DNA of 29,309 bases from Opitutia bacterium (GTDB lineage: Bacteria > Verrucomicrobiota > Verrucomicrobiae > Opitutales > UBA953): the NCBI GenBank assembly GCA_947465345.1, contig CANHZL010000010.1, positions 1 to 29,309 of the forward strand, read 5' to 3'. A model generated the notes under the pieces. The model was not told where the DNA came from, did not search any database, and saw nothing but the letters and a program-made list of their open reading frames with translations. Both the position numbers and the translations under genes were made by a program. The first letter of the stretch is position 1. Each line of letters begins with the position of its first letter. Positions 6,779 to 16,600 of the stretch are shown here, piece by piece.

Positions 6779-8623
6779 ATGCCCCGCCTCTTCCTCGGCC
6801 TGTTCCTCGGCGCCCTGCTCGCGTTCCTTCCCGTCTCGGCACAGGAAACCCCACCCAACTTCGTCATCCTCTTCGCTGATGACTTGGGCATCAACGACCT
6901 TGGCTGCTTCGGGCGCAAGGACCAGAACACGCCTAACCTAGACAAGCTCGCCGCCGAAGGCGCGCGCTTCACGCAGGCCTATGCCGCTGCCTCGGTCTGC
7001 TCGCCCTCCCGCGCCGGCCTTCTGACCGGCCAGAGCCCGGCCCGTCTGAAGATCACGACGTTCCTGACCGGACGGACGGATCGCGCCTCCCACCGCGTGC
7101 TCGCCGCTTCCTTGAACTACAACCTCCCGAACGGCGTCCAGACCATCGCCCAGCTGCTAAAGCCCAAGGGCTACGCGTCCGCGGCCATCGGCAAGTGGCA
7201 CCTCGGCGGCAAGGGCCATCAGCCGACCCACCACGGCTTTGACGAATATTTCGCAGGAAAGGCCAACCCAGGCGCCGAATCGCCGCAGGGGGGTAAAGGC
7301 GAACTCGGCCACGCCGATTACGCCGTGAAGTTCATCGAACGAAACAAAGCCAAGCCCTTCTTCCTCTACCTCGCCTTCGACAACCCGCACATCCCGCTGG
7401 CCGCGCCGGCCAAGGCCATCGAAGCCAACGCGAAGTCCTTCCATCCGACCTACGCCGCGCTCGTCGAATCCCTCGATGTCGCCTGCGGGCGCGTACTGAA
7501 GGCGCTTGAAGACAACGGCCTTTCAAAGAATACCTTCGTCGTCTTCGCTTCCGACAACGGCGGCGTGCACATCTCCGAACTCAAGGAAAGCCCGGCCACT
7601 TACAACGCGCCTTCCCGCGCGGGCAAAGGCTTCGTCTACGAGGGCGGCATCCGTACGCCCCTCATTATCCGCTATCCCGGGCGCCTCGCTTCGAGCGTGA
7701 TCGGCGCACCAGTGGTCCTCGGCGACCTCTGCCCGACGATCTGCGCGCTGGCCAAGGTGCCCGCCCCGCAGCCCCTTGATTTCCAGGATATCTCTCCGCT
7801 CCTCTTCGACAGTAAGCCTCCGGCCGACGCCAAGCCGCGCGCGCTCTTCTGGCATCAGCCACATTACATGAACCAAGGCGGCAAGCCCGCCGGCGTGGTC
7901 CGTGAAGGAGACTGGAAGCTCATCGAGCAATATGAAGACGGCAGCCTAGAGCTGTACAATCTCGCCAAAGATCCGAGCGAGACTACCGACCTCGCCGCCG
8001 CCGAACCGAACCGCGTCGCCACCCTGCGCGGCAAGCTCGAAGCCTGGCGCCGCAGCGTCGGCGCGGAACCGGTCAAGGCCAACCCGAACTTCGCACGCCC
8101 ACTCTGGGAGGACTGCTTCGTAAAGATCGACGTCACCAAGCTCCAGGCCCTGCCGACCTCCGAGGCCATGCGTCCGCAACTCGCCGGTTGGCGTAAGGCG
8201 ATGAACGACGACACGACCGAAGGCTCCAACGCGTTGATCTTCCTCGAGGCGCGCGACGCCCAAGTGAAGGCGACGAAGATGAAGTACGAAGAGCCGCCCC
8301 TGAAGGACACCCTTGGTTTCTGGGTGAACGCCGATGACACCGCATCTTGGACCTTCCAGGCGCCGAAGGCCGGCACCTATCGCGTGACGGTCCTACAGGG
8401 CTGCGGTAAAGGTAACGGCGGCTCCATCGTCGCCCTCGACACCAAGCAGGGCTCCTGCGAATTCACCGTCGAAGAGACCGGCCACTTCCAGCGCTTCGTG
8501 CCCCGCGAGGTCGGCAAGCTGACGCTCGTCGCCGGCGAGAACACCCTCACCGTCCGACCGGTCAAGAAGGCCAAGGCCGCGGTCATGGACCTGCGCCGCG
8601 TGATCCTCGAGCGGGTCGACTGA
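6779..8623 (+). CDS. Secreted sulfatase (formylglycine type) with C-terminal beta-sandwich-like domain
   Basis: This 614-residue enzyme should hydrolyse sulfate esters, probably on polysaccharides, outside the cytoplasm. A signal peptide covers residues 1-22 (ending VSAQ). The core shows the metal aspartates D34-D35 (FADDLG), the maturation motif CSPSR at 74-78 whose cysteine becomes formylglycine, GKWHLGG at 138-144 and the metal pair D259-N260 (FASDNGG). After the sulfatase fold, about residues 470-614 form a beta-rich module with FWVNADDTASWTF and AGTYRVTVLQGCG, resembling galactose-binding-like domains attached to sulfatases. The gene stands alone, divergent from the small membrane protein. 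No anaerobic maturase or FGE gene is in the window. The natural substrate is unknown. Confidence 0.92.
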   Translation: MPRLFLGLFLGALLAFLPVSAQETPPNFVILFADDLGINDLGCFGRKDQNTPNLDKLAAEGARFTQAYAAASVCSPSRAGLLTGQSPARLKITTFLTGRTDRASHRVLAASLNYNLPNGVQTIAQLLKPKGYASAAIGKWHLGGKGHQPTHHGFDEYFAGKANPGAESPQGGKGELGHADYAVKFIERNKAKPFFLYLAFDNPHIPLAAPAKAIEANAKSFHPTYAALVESLDVACGRVLKALEDNGLSKNTFVVFASDNGGVHISELKESPATYNAPSRAGKGFVYEGGIRTPLIIRYPGRLASSVIGAPVVLGDLCPTICALAKVPAPQPLDFQDISPLLFDSKPPADAKPRALFWHQPHYMNQGGKPAGVVREGDWKLIEQYEDGSLELYNLAKDPSETTDLAAAEPNRVATLRGKLEAWRRSVGAEPVKANPNFARPLWEDCFVKIDVTKLQALPTSEAMRPQLAGWRKAMNDDTTEGSNALIFLEARDAQVKATKMKYEEPPLKDTLGFWVNADDTASWTFQAPKAGTYRVTVLQGCGKGNGGSIVALDTKQGSCEFTVEETGHFQRFVPREVGKLTLVAGENTLTVRPVKKAKAAVMDLRRVILERVD

Positions 8624-8627
8624 ACGC

Positions 8628-8933
8628 TCAGAGCGTCGCTAACAGCGCGCGAAGTTCTTCCTCAGGTTCCTCGTGGCCTTGCGCCACGGCGAGTGCGAGC
8701 GCCTCCGCAAAAATAGCCTTGGCGGCAGGCTTATCGCCGATGGCCTGCAGGCTCTTGCCGAGCAAGATACGAGGCATCATCCAGTCGGCCTTGGAGGCCG
8801 CGGCGAGGCGCAGGTGCTCGATGGCGCCGGCCGCGTCGCCCTCGGTCAAGAGCGCCTGTCCAAGGGAGAAACGGAACAGCGGATTGGCCGGGTCGGCCGC
8901 GACGTGACGTCGGAAGAGTTCGGAGCGCGACAT
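8628..8933 (-). CDS. Small TPR-repeat protein
   Basis: The ATG at 8933 gives a 101-residue protein beginning MSRSELFRRHVAADPANPL. It contains about two tetratricopeptide repeats: one around residues 14-45 (FRFSLGQALLTEGDAAGAIEHL) and one around 50-82 (RILLGKSLQAIGDKPAAKAI). Such repeats mediate protein contacts. Its start is two bases after the glgB stop, so it is translated as part of the glgB message. A longer reading frame upstream overlaps glgB and has low-complexity arginine-rich sequence, so it was not used. A role linked to glycogen metabolism is possible only by position. Confidence 0.75.
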   Translation of the reverse strand: MSRSELFRRHVAADPANPLFRFSLGQALLTEGDAAGAIEHLRLAAASKADWMMPRILLGKSLQAIGDKPAAKAIFAEALALAVAQGHEEPEEELRALLATL

Positions 8934-8935
8934 GC

Positions 8936-11152
<2,217 letters not shown>

Positions 11153-11227
11153 GCAGGGCGGTAAGTCGGCAAGCGCTCATTGCCCGAAAATACTTGAGGG
11201 AAACCCCTGAGCGACAACGCTCACCCG

Positions 11228-13393
11228 ATGCCTGGCCGTCGTTTCTGGATTCTTGCCGCAAGCCTCTCCCTCACCGTAGCGGCCCTGGCCGCCGAGCCCG
11301 CCAAGCCCGCCGGCAAGACCGGTGAGGCCAGGCCCGAGTTCACGGGAGTGTTCAGTTATGAAGATGGCGGCAAAGTCATCGTCGCAACAGACGGACACCT
11401 CGAGACGAAGGACGTCACGATCGACGCGCGTTTGATCCGCTTGGATACCCGCACCGGCATCATCGTCGCCGAAGGCAACGTCGTGTATGCCACCAAGAGC
11501 CTCCGCATCATTGGCGACAAAATCGAAGTCGACCCGCGCAATGACACCATCGTCGCGACCAACGTCCGCTTCGGCCGCGCGCCCATGTATTTCACCGCTG
11601 AGACGCTGAAGATAGTCAAAGGTGATAAGACCATGCGCGGACTGCGCATGTGGAACAGCGAGCCCGAACCGCTCGGCATGCACCTCAAGATTGCCGAGGC
11701 AGCCTACACGGAGTCCGACGACCGCCTGAGGATTCGCAGCGTCACGCCCTACGTGGCCGGCATACCGTTCTTCAACCTCCCGTATTACGCGCAGGACGGC
11801 TATCGCGACATCCCGTACGACCTGTACCTGAGCACCGGCAGCGAAGATCGCCAAGGCCGCTACCTGCGTTCCACTTTCCTGATGCGCCAGTCCCCTTCCC
11901 TCTGGGTCGGCGGCCTGCTCGATATCTACGGCAAATCCGGCCTACTCGTCGGACCAGCCTTTCGTTACGACAACACGAAACAACCCGAAGGCGGTATCAT
12001 CTGGAAAGGTCGACTGGAGACGGGCTTCATCAATGATCGTGGAGACTTGCTGACCGACGGCTACGGGCGCACGACCGGTCGCCAACGCGAGTTCATCCTT
12101 GGCGAAGTCAATGGACGCACCGTCGACGGCGTCGAATTCGCCGGCAACATCTTCGGCCAATCGGACCCTGGGTTCATGCGCGACTTCCGGCCCAACCTGA
12201 TCCGCGATAACGGTAGCCCGCAGGCCAACTTCGAGGTCTCCGCGCCTTACGCCGGTGGCTACCTTTCGGCTTCCCTGACGACTAAGGCCGACGACTACCA
12301 GGACATCGTCCAGAAACTCCCTGAATTCCGTTTCGACCTTCCTCAGCAAGCCATCGACGAGTCCGACTGGAACCGCCGCAGCTTCCTGAGCGTCGGCTAT
12401 TTCTCGGAACGCCCTTCGGCAGAGCTTCCGCTAGCCGACTTCAAGAAGGCCACCCTCGCGAGCGAGGCCTGGTCGGCCACGCGGCTCGACGCCTACTACG
12501 GGGTCAACCGCACGTTCGCGCTCGGCGAATGGCTGACCTTCAAGCCCGTGGGCGGCGTCCGTGCGACCAGCTGGTCAGAAGGCATCAATGGCAACGGCAC
12601 CTCCGCTAAGGTCATCGCCCAGACCGGCTTCGACCTCGAAGGCCTCGCGACCGGCTCCTGGGACCTCACCGCTTCCAAATGGGGAATCGACGGCCTCCGT
12701 CATAGCGTCCGCCCCGTCTTGCAATATCGCTTTATGCCCGGAGCAGACCGTGAGATCGGCAACGTCCCGCAGACCCAACGTGCCGTCTCCCGCTCGATCC
12801 TCGAAGAAGTCGACCTCGCCGACCGCCTTGATGCCGCGTCGACCACGGACCGGCAGGTCGTCCGTTTCGGGCTTCGTAACGCCGTGGAGACCCGCGACGC
12901 CGTCGCCGGCACCCGCGAGCTCCTGCGCGCGGACTTCTTCGCCGACTGGCGCCAAGGCCCAACCGACGCCGAGACCGGTCGAAGCGACCTCAATTGCGCC
13001 ATCAGCCTGACCCCGGCGCCCTGGGTCACCCTCTCCTCCGGCCTACGCCTGCCCAACGGCGGCGGTGCTCCACTCGAGTCCATCCAGAGCCTCGCCTTCA
13101 ACTCCGGTGACTTCTGGCGCACCTCCTTGAATTGGGTCGAACTCCGCGACAACACGCTCGCCAAGCAGTTCATCTGGGAAGGCCGCGTCACCCTCAACTC
13201 GATCTACTCCCTGGTCGCCTCCCTCAATTACGACGCCCTGGCTGGCCAGACGACGTATGAAAGCGTCGGCATCGTCCAGCGGATTGGGCATTCTTGGGAA
13301 GTCGAATACGGGGTGATGCAGCGCCTGGACCCCTTGAACAACGGCAAGAGCTCATTGGGCTTCCAACTGCGGGCCAGATTATTCAAGTTCTGA
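11228..13393 (+). CDS. lptD: LptD-like outer-membrane protein (OstA N-domain plus barrel)
   Basis: This 721-residue protein has a signal peptide (residues about 1-22, ending LAA). A beta-jellyroll OstA/LptA-type domain follows around residues 35-140, with ATDGHLETKDVTID, GIIVAEGNVVYATKSL and TAETLKIVKG. A long beta-barrel region rich in paired strands ends in phenylalanine (RARLFKF). This is the architecture of LptD, which inserts lipopolysaccharide into the outer leaflet. Only one cysteine was noticed in the mature protein, so the disulfide-controlled assembly known in Escherichia coli would not apply. Length is somewhat shorter than proteobacterial LptD. It could be a diverged LptD relative rather than the true orthologue. 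scpA starts two bases after its stop. Confidence 0.72.
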   Translation: MPGRRFWILAASLSLTVAALAAEPAKPAGKTGEARPEFTGVFSYEDGGKVIVATDGHLETKDVTIDARLIRLDTRTGIIVAEGNVVYATKSLRIIGDKIEVDPRNDTIVATNVRFGRAPMYFTAETLKIVKGDKTMRGLRMWNSEPEPLGMHLKIAEAAYTESDDRLRIRSVTPYVAGIPFFNLPYYAQDGYRDIPYDLYLSTGSEDRQGRYLRSTFLMRQSPSLWVGGLLDIYGKSGLLVGPAFRYDNTKQPEGGIIWKGRLETGFINDRGDLLTDGYGRTTGRQREFILGEVNGRTVDGVEFAGNIFGQSDPGFMRDFRPNLIRDNGSPQANFEVSAPYAGGYLSASLTTKADDYQDIVQKLPEFRFDLPQQAIDESDWNRRSFLSVGYFSERPSAELPLADFKKATLASEAWSATRLDAYYGVNRTFALGEWLTFKPVGGVRATSWSEGINGNGTSAKVIAQTGFDLEGLATGSWDLTASKWGIDGLRHSVRPVLQYRFMPGADREIGNVPQTQRAVSRSILEEVDLADRLDAASTTDRQVVRFGLRNAVETRDAVAGTRELLRADFFADWRQGPTDAETGRSDLNCAISLTPAPWVTLSSGLRLPNGGGAPLESIQSLAFNSGDFWRTSLNWVELRDNTLAKQFIWEGRVTLNSIYSLVASLNYDALAGQTTYESVGIVQRIGHSWEVEYGVMQRLDPLNNGKSSLGFQLRARLFKF

Positions 13394-13395
13394 GC

Positions 13396-14256
13396 GTGAC
13401 GGACACCCCTCCAGACTCTCCTTCGGTCCCCGAAGACGGCATCCTCCCGCCGGCGGACCTACCCATTCGCCTCGATGTCTTCGAAGGCCCGCTGGACCTA
13501 CTCCTGTTCCTGATTCGCAAGAACGAGATCGATATCTACGACATCCCGATCGAGAAAGTCACGCAGCAGTACCTCGAGATCCTGCGCACCCAAGAGAAGG
13601 ATAACCTCGAGCTCGCCGGAGACTTCTTCGTCATGGCCGCGACCTTGATGTATATCAAGAGCCGCATGCTCCTACCCGTCGAGAGTCGCCCCGAAGAAGA
13701 AATCGTTGCCGCCGACGAAGGTCAGGATCCGCGCTGGGCCCTCGTCCAGCAGCTCATCCAATACAAGCGCGTCAAGGAGACTGCGGCGATCATCCGTGGG
13801 CTCGTGGACGACCGCCAAGGCTTGCTCAGCCGCTACGTCGTCCAGCCGCAAGGCGAGGATGCCGTCATTCGCCCCGTGGCCCCTGCGGACCGCATCGAGC
13901 TTTGGAATACTTTCAATCTCGTGTTGCGCCGGTTGGCCGAACGCATCCAGCCCGGCAACATCACGACCGAGACCGTCACCGTCTCCGACCGGATGGAGAC
14001 CATCCTTGCCCGCCTTGAGACGGAGGCCACGTTCGCCTTCACCAGCCTGTTGCCAGAACGTCCGACCGTGGGCTTCCTTGTGGCGACTTTCCTCGCCTGC
14101 CTTGAACTCGCCCGCCTCGGTAAGCTGAAATTGGAGCAGGATGCCGCCTTCGCCGAAATCAACTGTTCCAAGGCCGAAGCGGCCGCCGTGCCGAACGCCG
14201 GCGAAGCGCTCGAAGGCAAGTCAGAGTTCGACGAGACGACATCGCCGACGGAGTAA
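13396..14256 (+). CDS. scpA: Segregation and condensation protein A
   Basis: I chose the GTG at 13396, two bases after the lptD stop, giving 286 residues that start VTDTPPDSPSV. The next in-frame ATG upstream (13294) lies inside lptD and would add unrelated sequence. The N-terminal kleisin region has the family signature RLDVFEGPLDLLLFLIRKNE followed by DIYDIPIEKVTQQYL. A C-terminal winged-helix-like region includes FLACLELARLGKLKLEQ. ScpA bridges the SMC ATPase heads with ScpB during chromosome condensation. ScpB is not encoded next to it here. The tail after about residue 255 is acidic and low complexity. Confidence 0.93.
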   Translation: MTDTPPDSPSVPEDGILPPADLPIRLDVFEGPLDLLLFLIRKNEIDIYDIPIEKVTQQYLEILRTQEKDNLELAGDFFVMAATLMYIKSRMLLPVESRPEEEIVAADEGQDPRWALVQQLIQYKRVKETAAIIRGLVDDRQGLLSRYVVQPQGEDAVIRPVAPADRIELWNTFNLVLRRLAERIQPGNITTETVTVSDRMETILARLETEATFAFTSLLPERPTVGFLVATFLACLELARLGKLKLEQDAAFAEINCSKAEAAAVPNAGEALEGKSEFDETTSPTE

Positions 14257-14299
14257 GCCGCAGGCTTGAAATCGACCGCCGTCGGGATAGATTAGACCT

Positions 14300-14545
14300 A
14301 TGGACCGCGCTAAGCGCCCTCAGAACCGTCTACTCGGGCTTGGCCTTGACGGCCAAGACAAGCATAAGCGCATCACCCGCGGCGAAGGCTTCAACCTCGT
14401 GGGCGGCTCCGAAGACACGCACGAGCGGATGACCGAGACCGTGATCAAGACGACCGAAGACCTGGGGCGCAAAGGGCGAACCATCGCCGATGCCCACCCG
14501 GAAGAGCTCGCCGACCTGCTCCGTAAGCACGAACGCCGCGGGTGA
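14300..14545 (+). CDS. Small unknown protein, 81 residues
   Basis: This short reading frame starts MDRAKRPQNRLLGLGLDGQD and is rich in charged residues, with no signal peptide or membrane segment. The middle part HKRITRGEGFNLVGGSEDTHERM and the end ADAHPEELADLLRKHERRG read like a genuine, mostly helical small protein. It fits between scpA and the proline-rich gene on the same strand with no competing frame. No Shine-Dalgarno site is visible before the ATG. I do not recognise a family and give no function. Its stop codon lies inside the first inverted repeat of the 14541-14604 structure. Confidence 0.6.
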   Translation: MDRAKRPQNRLLGLGLDGQDKHKRITRGEGFNLVGGSEDTHERMTETVIKTTEDLGRKGRTIADAHPEELADLLRKHERRG

Positions 14546-14604
14546 GTCTAAAAAGGAGCCACAGACGGATTGACTCACCTGTTTCGGGGGATTTGACTCC
14601 TTTT
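14541..14604 (+). promoter_or_regulatory. Two interlocked inverted repeats in front of the polyproline gene
   Basis: Arm pair A is GGTGAGTC (14541-14548) with GACTCACC (14572-14579), perfect over 8 bp. Arm pair B is AAAAGGAG (14551-14558) with CTCCTTTT (14597-14604), also perfect over 8 bp. The left arm of B lies in the loop of A and its right arm lies outside A, so the pairs can form a pseudoknot-like fold or exclude each other. Pair A covers the stop codon of the 81-residue frame. Pair B ends six bases before the next ATG and sequesters AAAAAGGAG, a Shine-Dalgarno-like sequence. A translational or attenuation control element is possible; the function is inferred. Confidence 0.4.
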
Positions 14605-14609
14605 CCCCA

Positions 14610-14954
14610 ATGAGCAACGAGCTGCCCCCTCCCCCGCCTCCGCCGCCGCCGCCTCCGCCACCGTCTGACGGCGACAACTCCGCCCCGCAGGCTCCGAAGC
14701 TTAAACTCGCCAAGCCGGCTGGCTTCGTTCCGCCGCCGCCGCCCGCTCCGTCCGCCGAAGCTGGCCCCGTAATCCTTCCGCCTCCTGCGGCGATTCCCGC
14801 CCCGGCCCCTTCAGCGGCACCTCGTCCGATTCTGCCGACGGCTAATCGTAACGTCGGTAACCTCGCCGCCACGTTTGACGTCATCGCACTTGTCGCTTCC
14901 CTTGTGGGTGCGGTGCTCCTTGCACTCGAACTTTTCGTCAAATCCAAAGGTTAA
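14610..14954 (+). CDS. Proline-rich single-pass membrane protein
   Basis: This 114-residue protein begins MSNEL and then has thirteen consecutive prolines (residues 6-18). Further short runs, such as FVPPPPPAPS and LPPPAAIPAPAP, continue to about residue 75. The C-terminus carries one clear membrane helix (about residues 88-109, FDVIALVASLVGAVLLALELF) and ends KSKG, so it is probably tail anchored with the proline segment in the cytoplasm. Thirteen prolines in a row would strongly stall ribosomes and demand elongation factor P. The thioredoxin gene follows after nine bases. No family is recognised. The reading frame is supported by codon mix (CCC, CCT, CCG and CCA) and by the sensible membrane helix. 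Confidence 0.72.
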   Translation: MSNELPPPPPPPPPPPPPSDGDNSAPQAPKLKLAKPAGFVPPPPPAPSAEAGPVILPPPAAIPAPAPSAAPRPILPTANRNVGNLAATFDVIALVASLVGAVLLALELFVKSKG

Positions 14955-14963
14955 GTCTCTTTC

Positions 14964-15293
14964 ATGGCCTCCGAACTCATCCTCAATCTCGATAACAGCA
15001 ATTTCGACGCCACGATCAAGGCGTCGACGGTCCCCGTTCTGGTGGACTTCTGGGCCACCTGGTGCGGCCCGTGCAAGCAGATCGGCCCCGTGCTCGACCA
15101 GCTCGCCGTCGAACTCAACGGCACCGTCCAAATCACCAAGGTCGACGTGGACACCAATCAAGCCCTCGCCCAGCAGCTCGGGGTAAACTCTATCCCCGCC
15201 CTGTTCCTCTTCAAGAACGGCGTCGTGGTGGACAAGATGGTCGGCGCTCGCCCTAAGGGTGACATCGCCGCTTTCATCAAGAAGCACGCCTAA
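14964..15293 (+). CDS. trxA: Thioredoxin
   Basis: This 109-residue protein is a standard single-domain thioredoxin that reduces disulfides in the cytoplasm. The active site WCGPC is in the family context VDFWATWCGPCKQIGPVLDQ, and the conserved cis-proline lies in VNSIPALFLFKNG. The buried aspartate position is occupied in KVDVDTNQ. The length is exactly that of the family. It lies nine bases after the proline-rich membrane protein and ends 24 bases before a strong terminator, so it is the last gene of the plus-strand run that begins at lptD. Confidence 0.96.
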   Translation: MASELILNLDNSNFDATIKASTVPVLVDFWATWCGPCKQIGPVLDQLAVELNGTVQITKVDVDTNQALAQQLGVNSIPALFLFKNGVVVDKMVGARPKGDIAAFIKKHA

Positions 15294-15317
15294 GGCGACG
15301 GGCGGAAGCCCCATAAG

Positions 15318-15347
15318 AAAGGCCCGGGATTGCTCCCGGGCCTTTTT
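15318..15347. terminator. Intrinsic terminator shared by convergent operons
   Basis: A perfect 11-bp stem, AAAGGCCCGGG (15318-15328) with CCCGGGCCTTT (15335-15345), surrounds the loop ATTGCT and is followed by T residues to 15347 on the plus strand. Because the stem ends in A and T runs on both sides, it can stop transcription from trxA on the plus strand and from the respiratory operon on the minus strand, whose last stop codon is at 15368. Confidence 0.92.
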
Positions 15348-15367
15348 GTTACCGCCTATCCGAGGTC

Positions 15368-16057
15368 TTACTTAGCCTGGAGGGGGTGTTCCTTCAGGAG
15401 ATCGTCCGGATTATACTGTCCGCGGTTACCGATGGCCTTACGAACTTCCGCGACCTTGGTATCCATGACGGGCTCGGCGGTGTTGCCCCAAGCCTGACGG
15501 ACGTAGGTGACGATATTGGCGACTTGCGCATCCTTGAGGCCGGCGCCGATGTTTGGCATATTGCCATTATAGGTCACACCGTTGACCTCGATCTTACCGG
15601 CCAAACCAGCGAGGACGGCTTTGATGATGCGATCTTCCGAACCAGCGACCCAAGCCGACTTGGCGAGCGGAGGGAACGCTCCGGCGACGCCGAGACCGGT
15701 CGGCTGGTGACAGGCGGCACAGTTGGCGAGGAAGAGCTTCTCGCCCTTGGCAGCGTCAGGCTCGAAAGCCACTGGACCACCAGCGACCGAGGCCTTGGGG
15801 GCGTTGAGATCGAAGGCCGAAGGCGAGAACTCACCGGAGTTACGAGTGAGGTAGAGGCCGGCCCAGAAGCCGAATCCGCAGAAAAGGAAGACGATGAGGA
15901 TCGGCGTGAGGGAAAACCCCTCGCCCGGCTCGTCCTTGTCGCGGGACAGCTGCGAGTGAACCTCCACGAGGCGTCCGTCGGAAGGTCCTTCGGAGCCAGC
16001 GCCGGAGGGAGTCCGGCGAGGGCGGTTGTTATCAGGATGACGGTTGCGGTCGTTCAT
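15368..16057 (-). CDS. Membrane-anchored monohaem cytochrome c (last gene of the respiratory operon)
   Basis: This 229-residue protein has a long polar N-terminus, one membrane helix at about 49-71 (LTPILIVFLFCGFGFWAGLYL) and a periplasmic class I cytochrome domain. The haem site is CAACH at 113-117 and the sixth ligand is probably M167 in YNGNMPNIG. Its cytochrome domain closely resembles that of the 249-residue cytochrome three genes upstream: both have ACHQPTG, VxGxTYN and a TYVRQ-x-x-GN segment. It starts four bases after the CcoO-like gene. It could pass electrons from alternative complex III to an oxidase. A CcoP-like role is suggested by position, but it has one haem where CcoP normally has two. 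Confidence 0.88.
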   Translation of the reverse strand: MNDRNRHPDNNRPRRTPSGAGSEGPSDGRLVEVHSQLSRDKDEPGEGFSLTPILIVFLFCGFGFWAGLYLTRNSGEFSPSAFDLNAPKASVAGGPVAFEPDAAKGEKLFLANCAACHQPTGLGVAGAFPPLAKSAWVAGSEDRIIKAVLAGLAGKIEVNGVTYNGNMPNIGAGLKDAQVANIVTYVRQAWGNTAEPVMDTKVAEVRKAIGNRGQYNPDDLLKEHPLQAK

Positions 16058-16061
16058 GGGT

Positions 16062-16589
16062 TCACTGCTTCAGTTTGGCTTCCGGCGAGGAGTAATCCTG
16101 ACGGAGGGATTGGAGATAGGCGGCCAGGGCGACGGCGCGCTCGGAGGCGACTTCCTGCTTCGCACCAGCATAGAGGAAGGCGAACTGTCCGTTGTGCTGG
16201 ATCGCGGTGTGCACAGCGGCAAGGGTCTTGGCACGGGCACCGAAGTTGGCGAGGTCTGGGCCGATGCGGCGATCGCCGAGGAGGACCTGACTTTGCTGCG
16301 CGTAGTCGCGCGCGACCGAAGGACGGGCACCGTAGCCGCGGGCGATGTCGCTACCCTGCCCGGCCGGACGGACCTGCTGGGTGTGGCAGCTAACGCAACC
16401 GAGCGAGACGTAGACCGCGCGGCCTTGGATGGCCAAGCCGGGTTCACGAGAGGGGAAGAGCGGACCGCCTTCTTCGGCGGGCGCACGGCCGAGGGAGCCG
16501 AGCTGAACCTGGCTGCTGATTACCAGCGCCACGAAGGGCAAAGCGACGGCGAGGAAGATGCCGGCCAGGAGAGTGTTGAGGTTCTTCAT
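16062..16589 (-). CDS. CcoO-like monohaem protein lacking the methionine ligand
   Basis: This 175-residue protein has an N-terminal membrane anchor (residues about 5-26) and resembles the FixO/CcoO subunit of cbb3 oxidases. The matching segments are GRAVYVSLGCVSCHTQQVRP, with haem site C65-x-x-C68-H69, and RRIGPDLANFGAR at 108-120. CcoO normally binds its haem with a methionine as sixth ligand. Here the only methionine is residue 1, so that ligand is absent. H127 and H132 are possible substitutes. It is shorter than usual CcoO (about 200 residues). It sits 11 bases after the CcoN-like gene, which itself has lost its metal ligands. Together they look like a modified, probably non-oxidase pair. 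Confidence 0.8.
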   Translation of the reverse strand: MKNLNTLLAGIFLAVALPFVALVISSQVQLGSLGRAPAEEGGPLFPSREPGLAIQGRAVYVSLGCVSCHTQQVRPAGQGSDIARGYGARPSVARDYAQQSQVLLGDRRIGPDLANFGARAKTLAAVHTAIQHNGQFAFLYAGAKQEVASERAVALAAYLQSLRQDYSSPEAKLKQ

Positions 16590-16600
16590 GGGTGTCCGGA

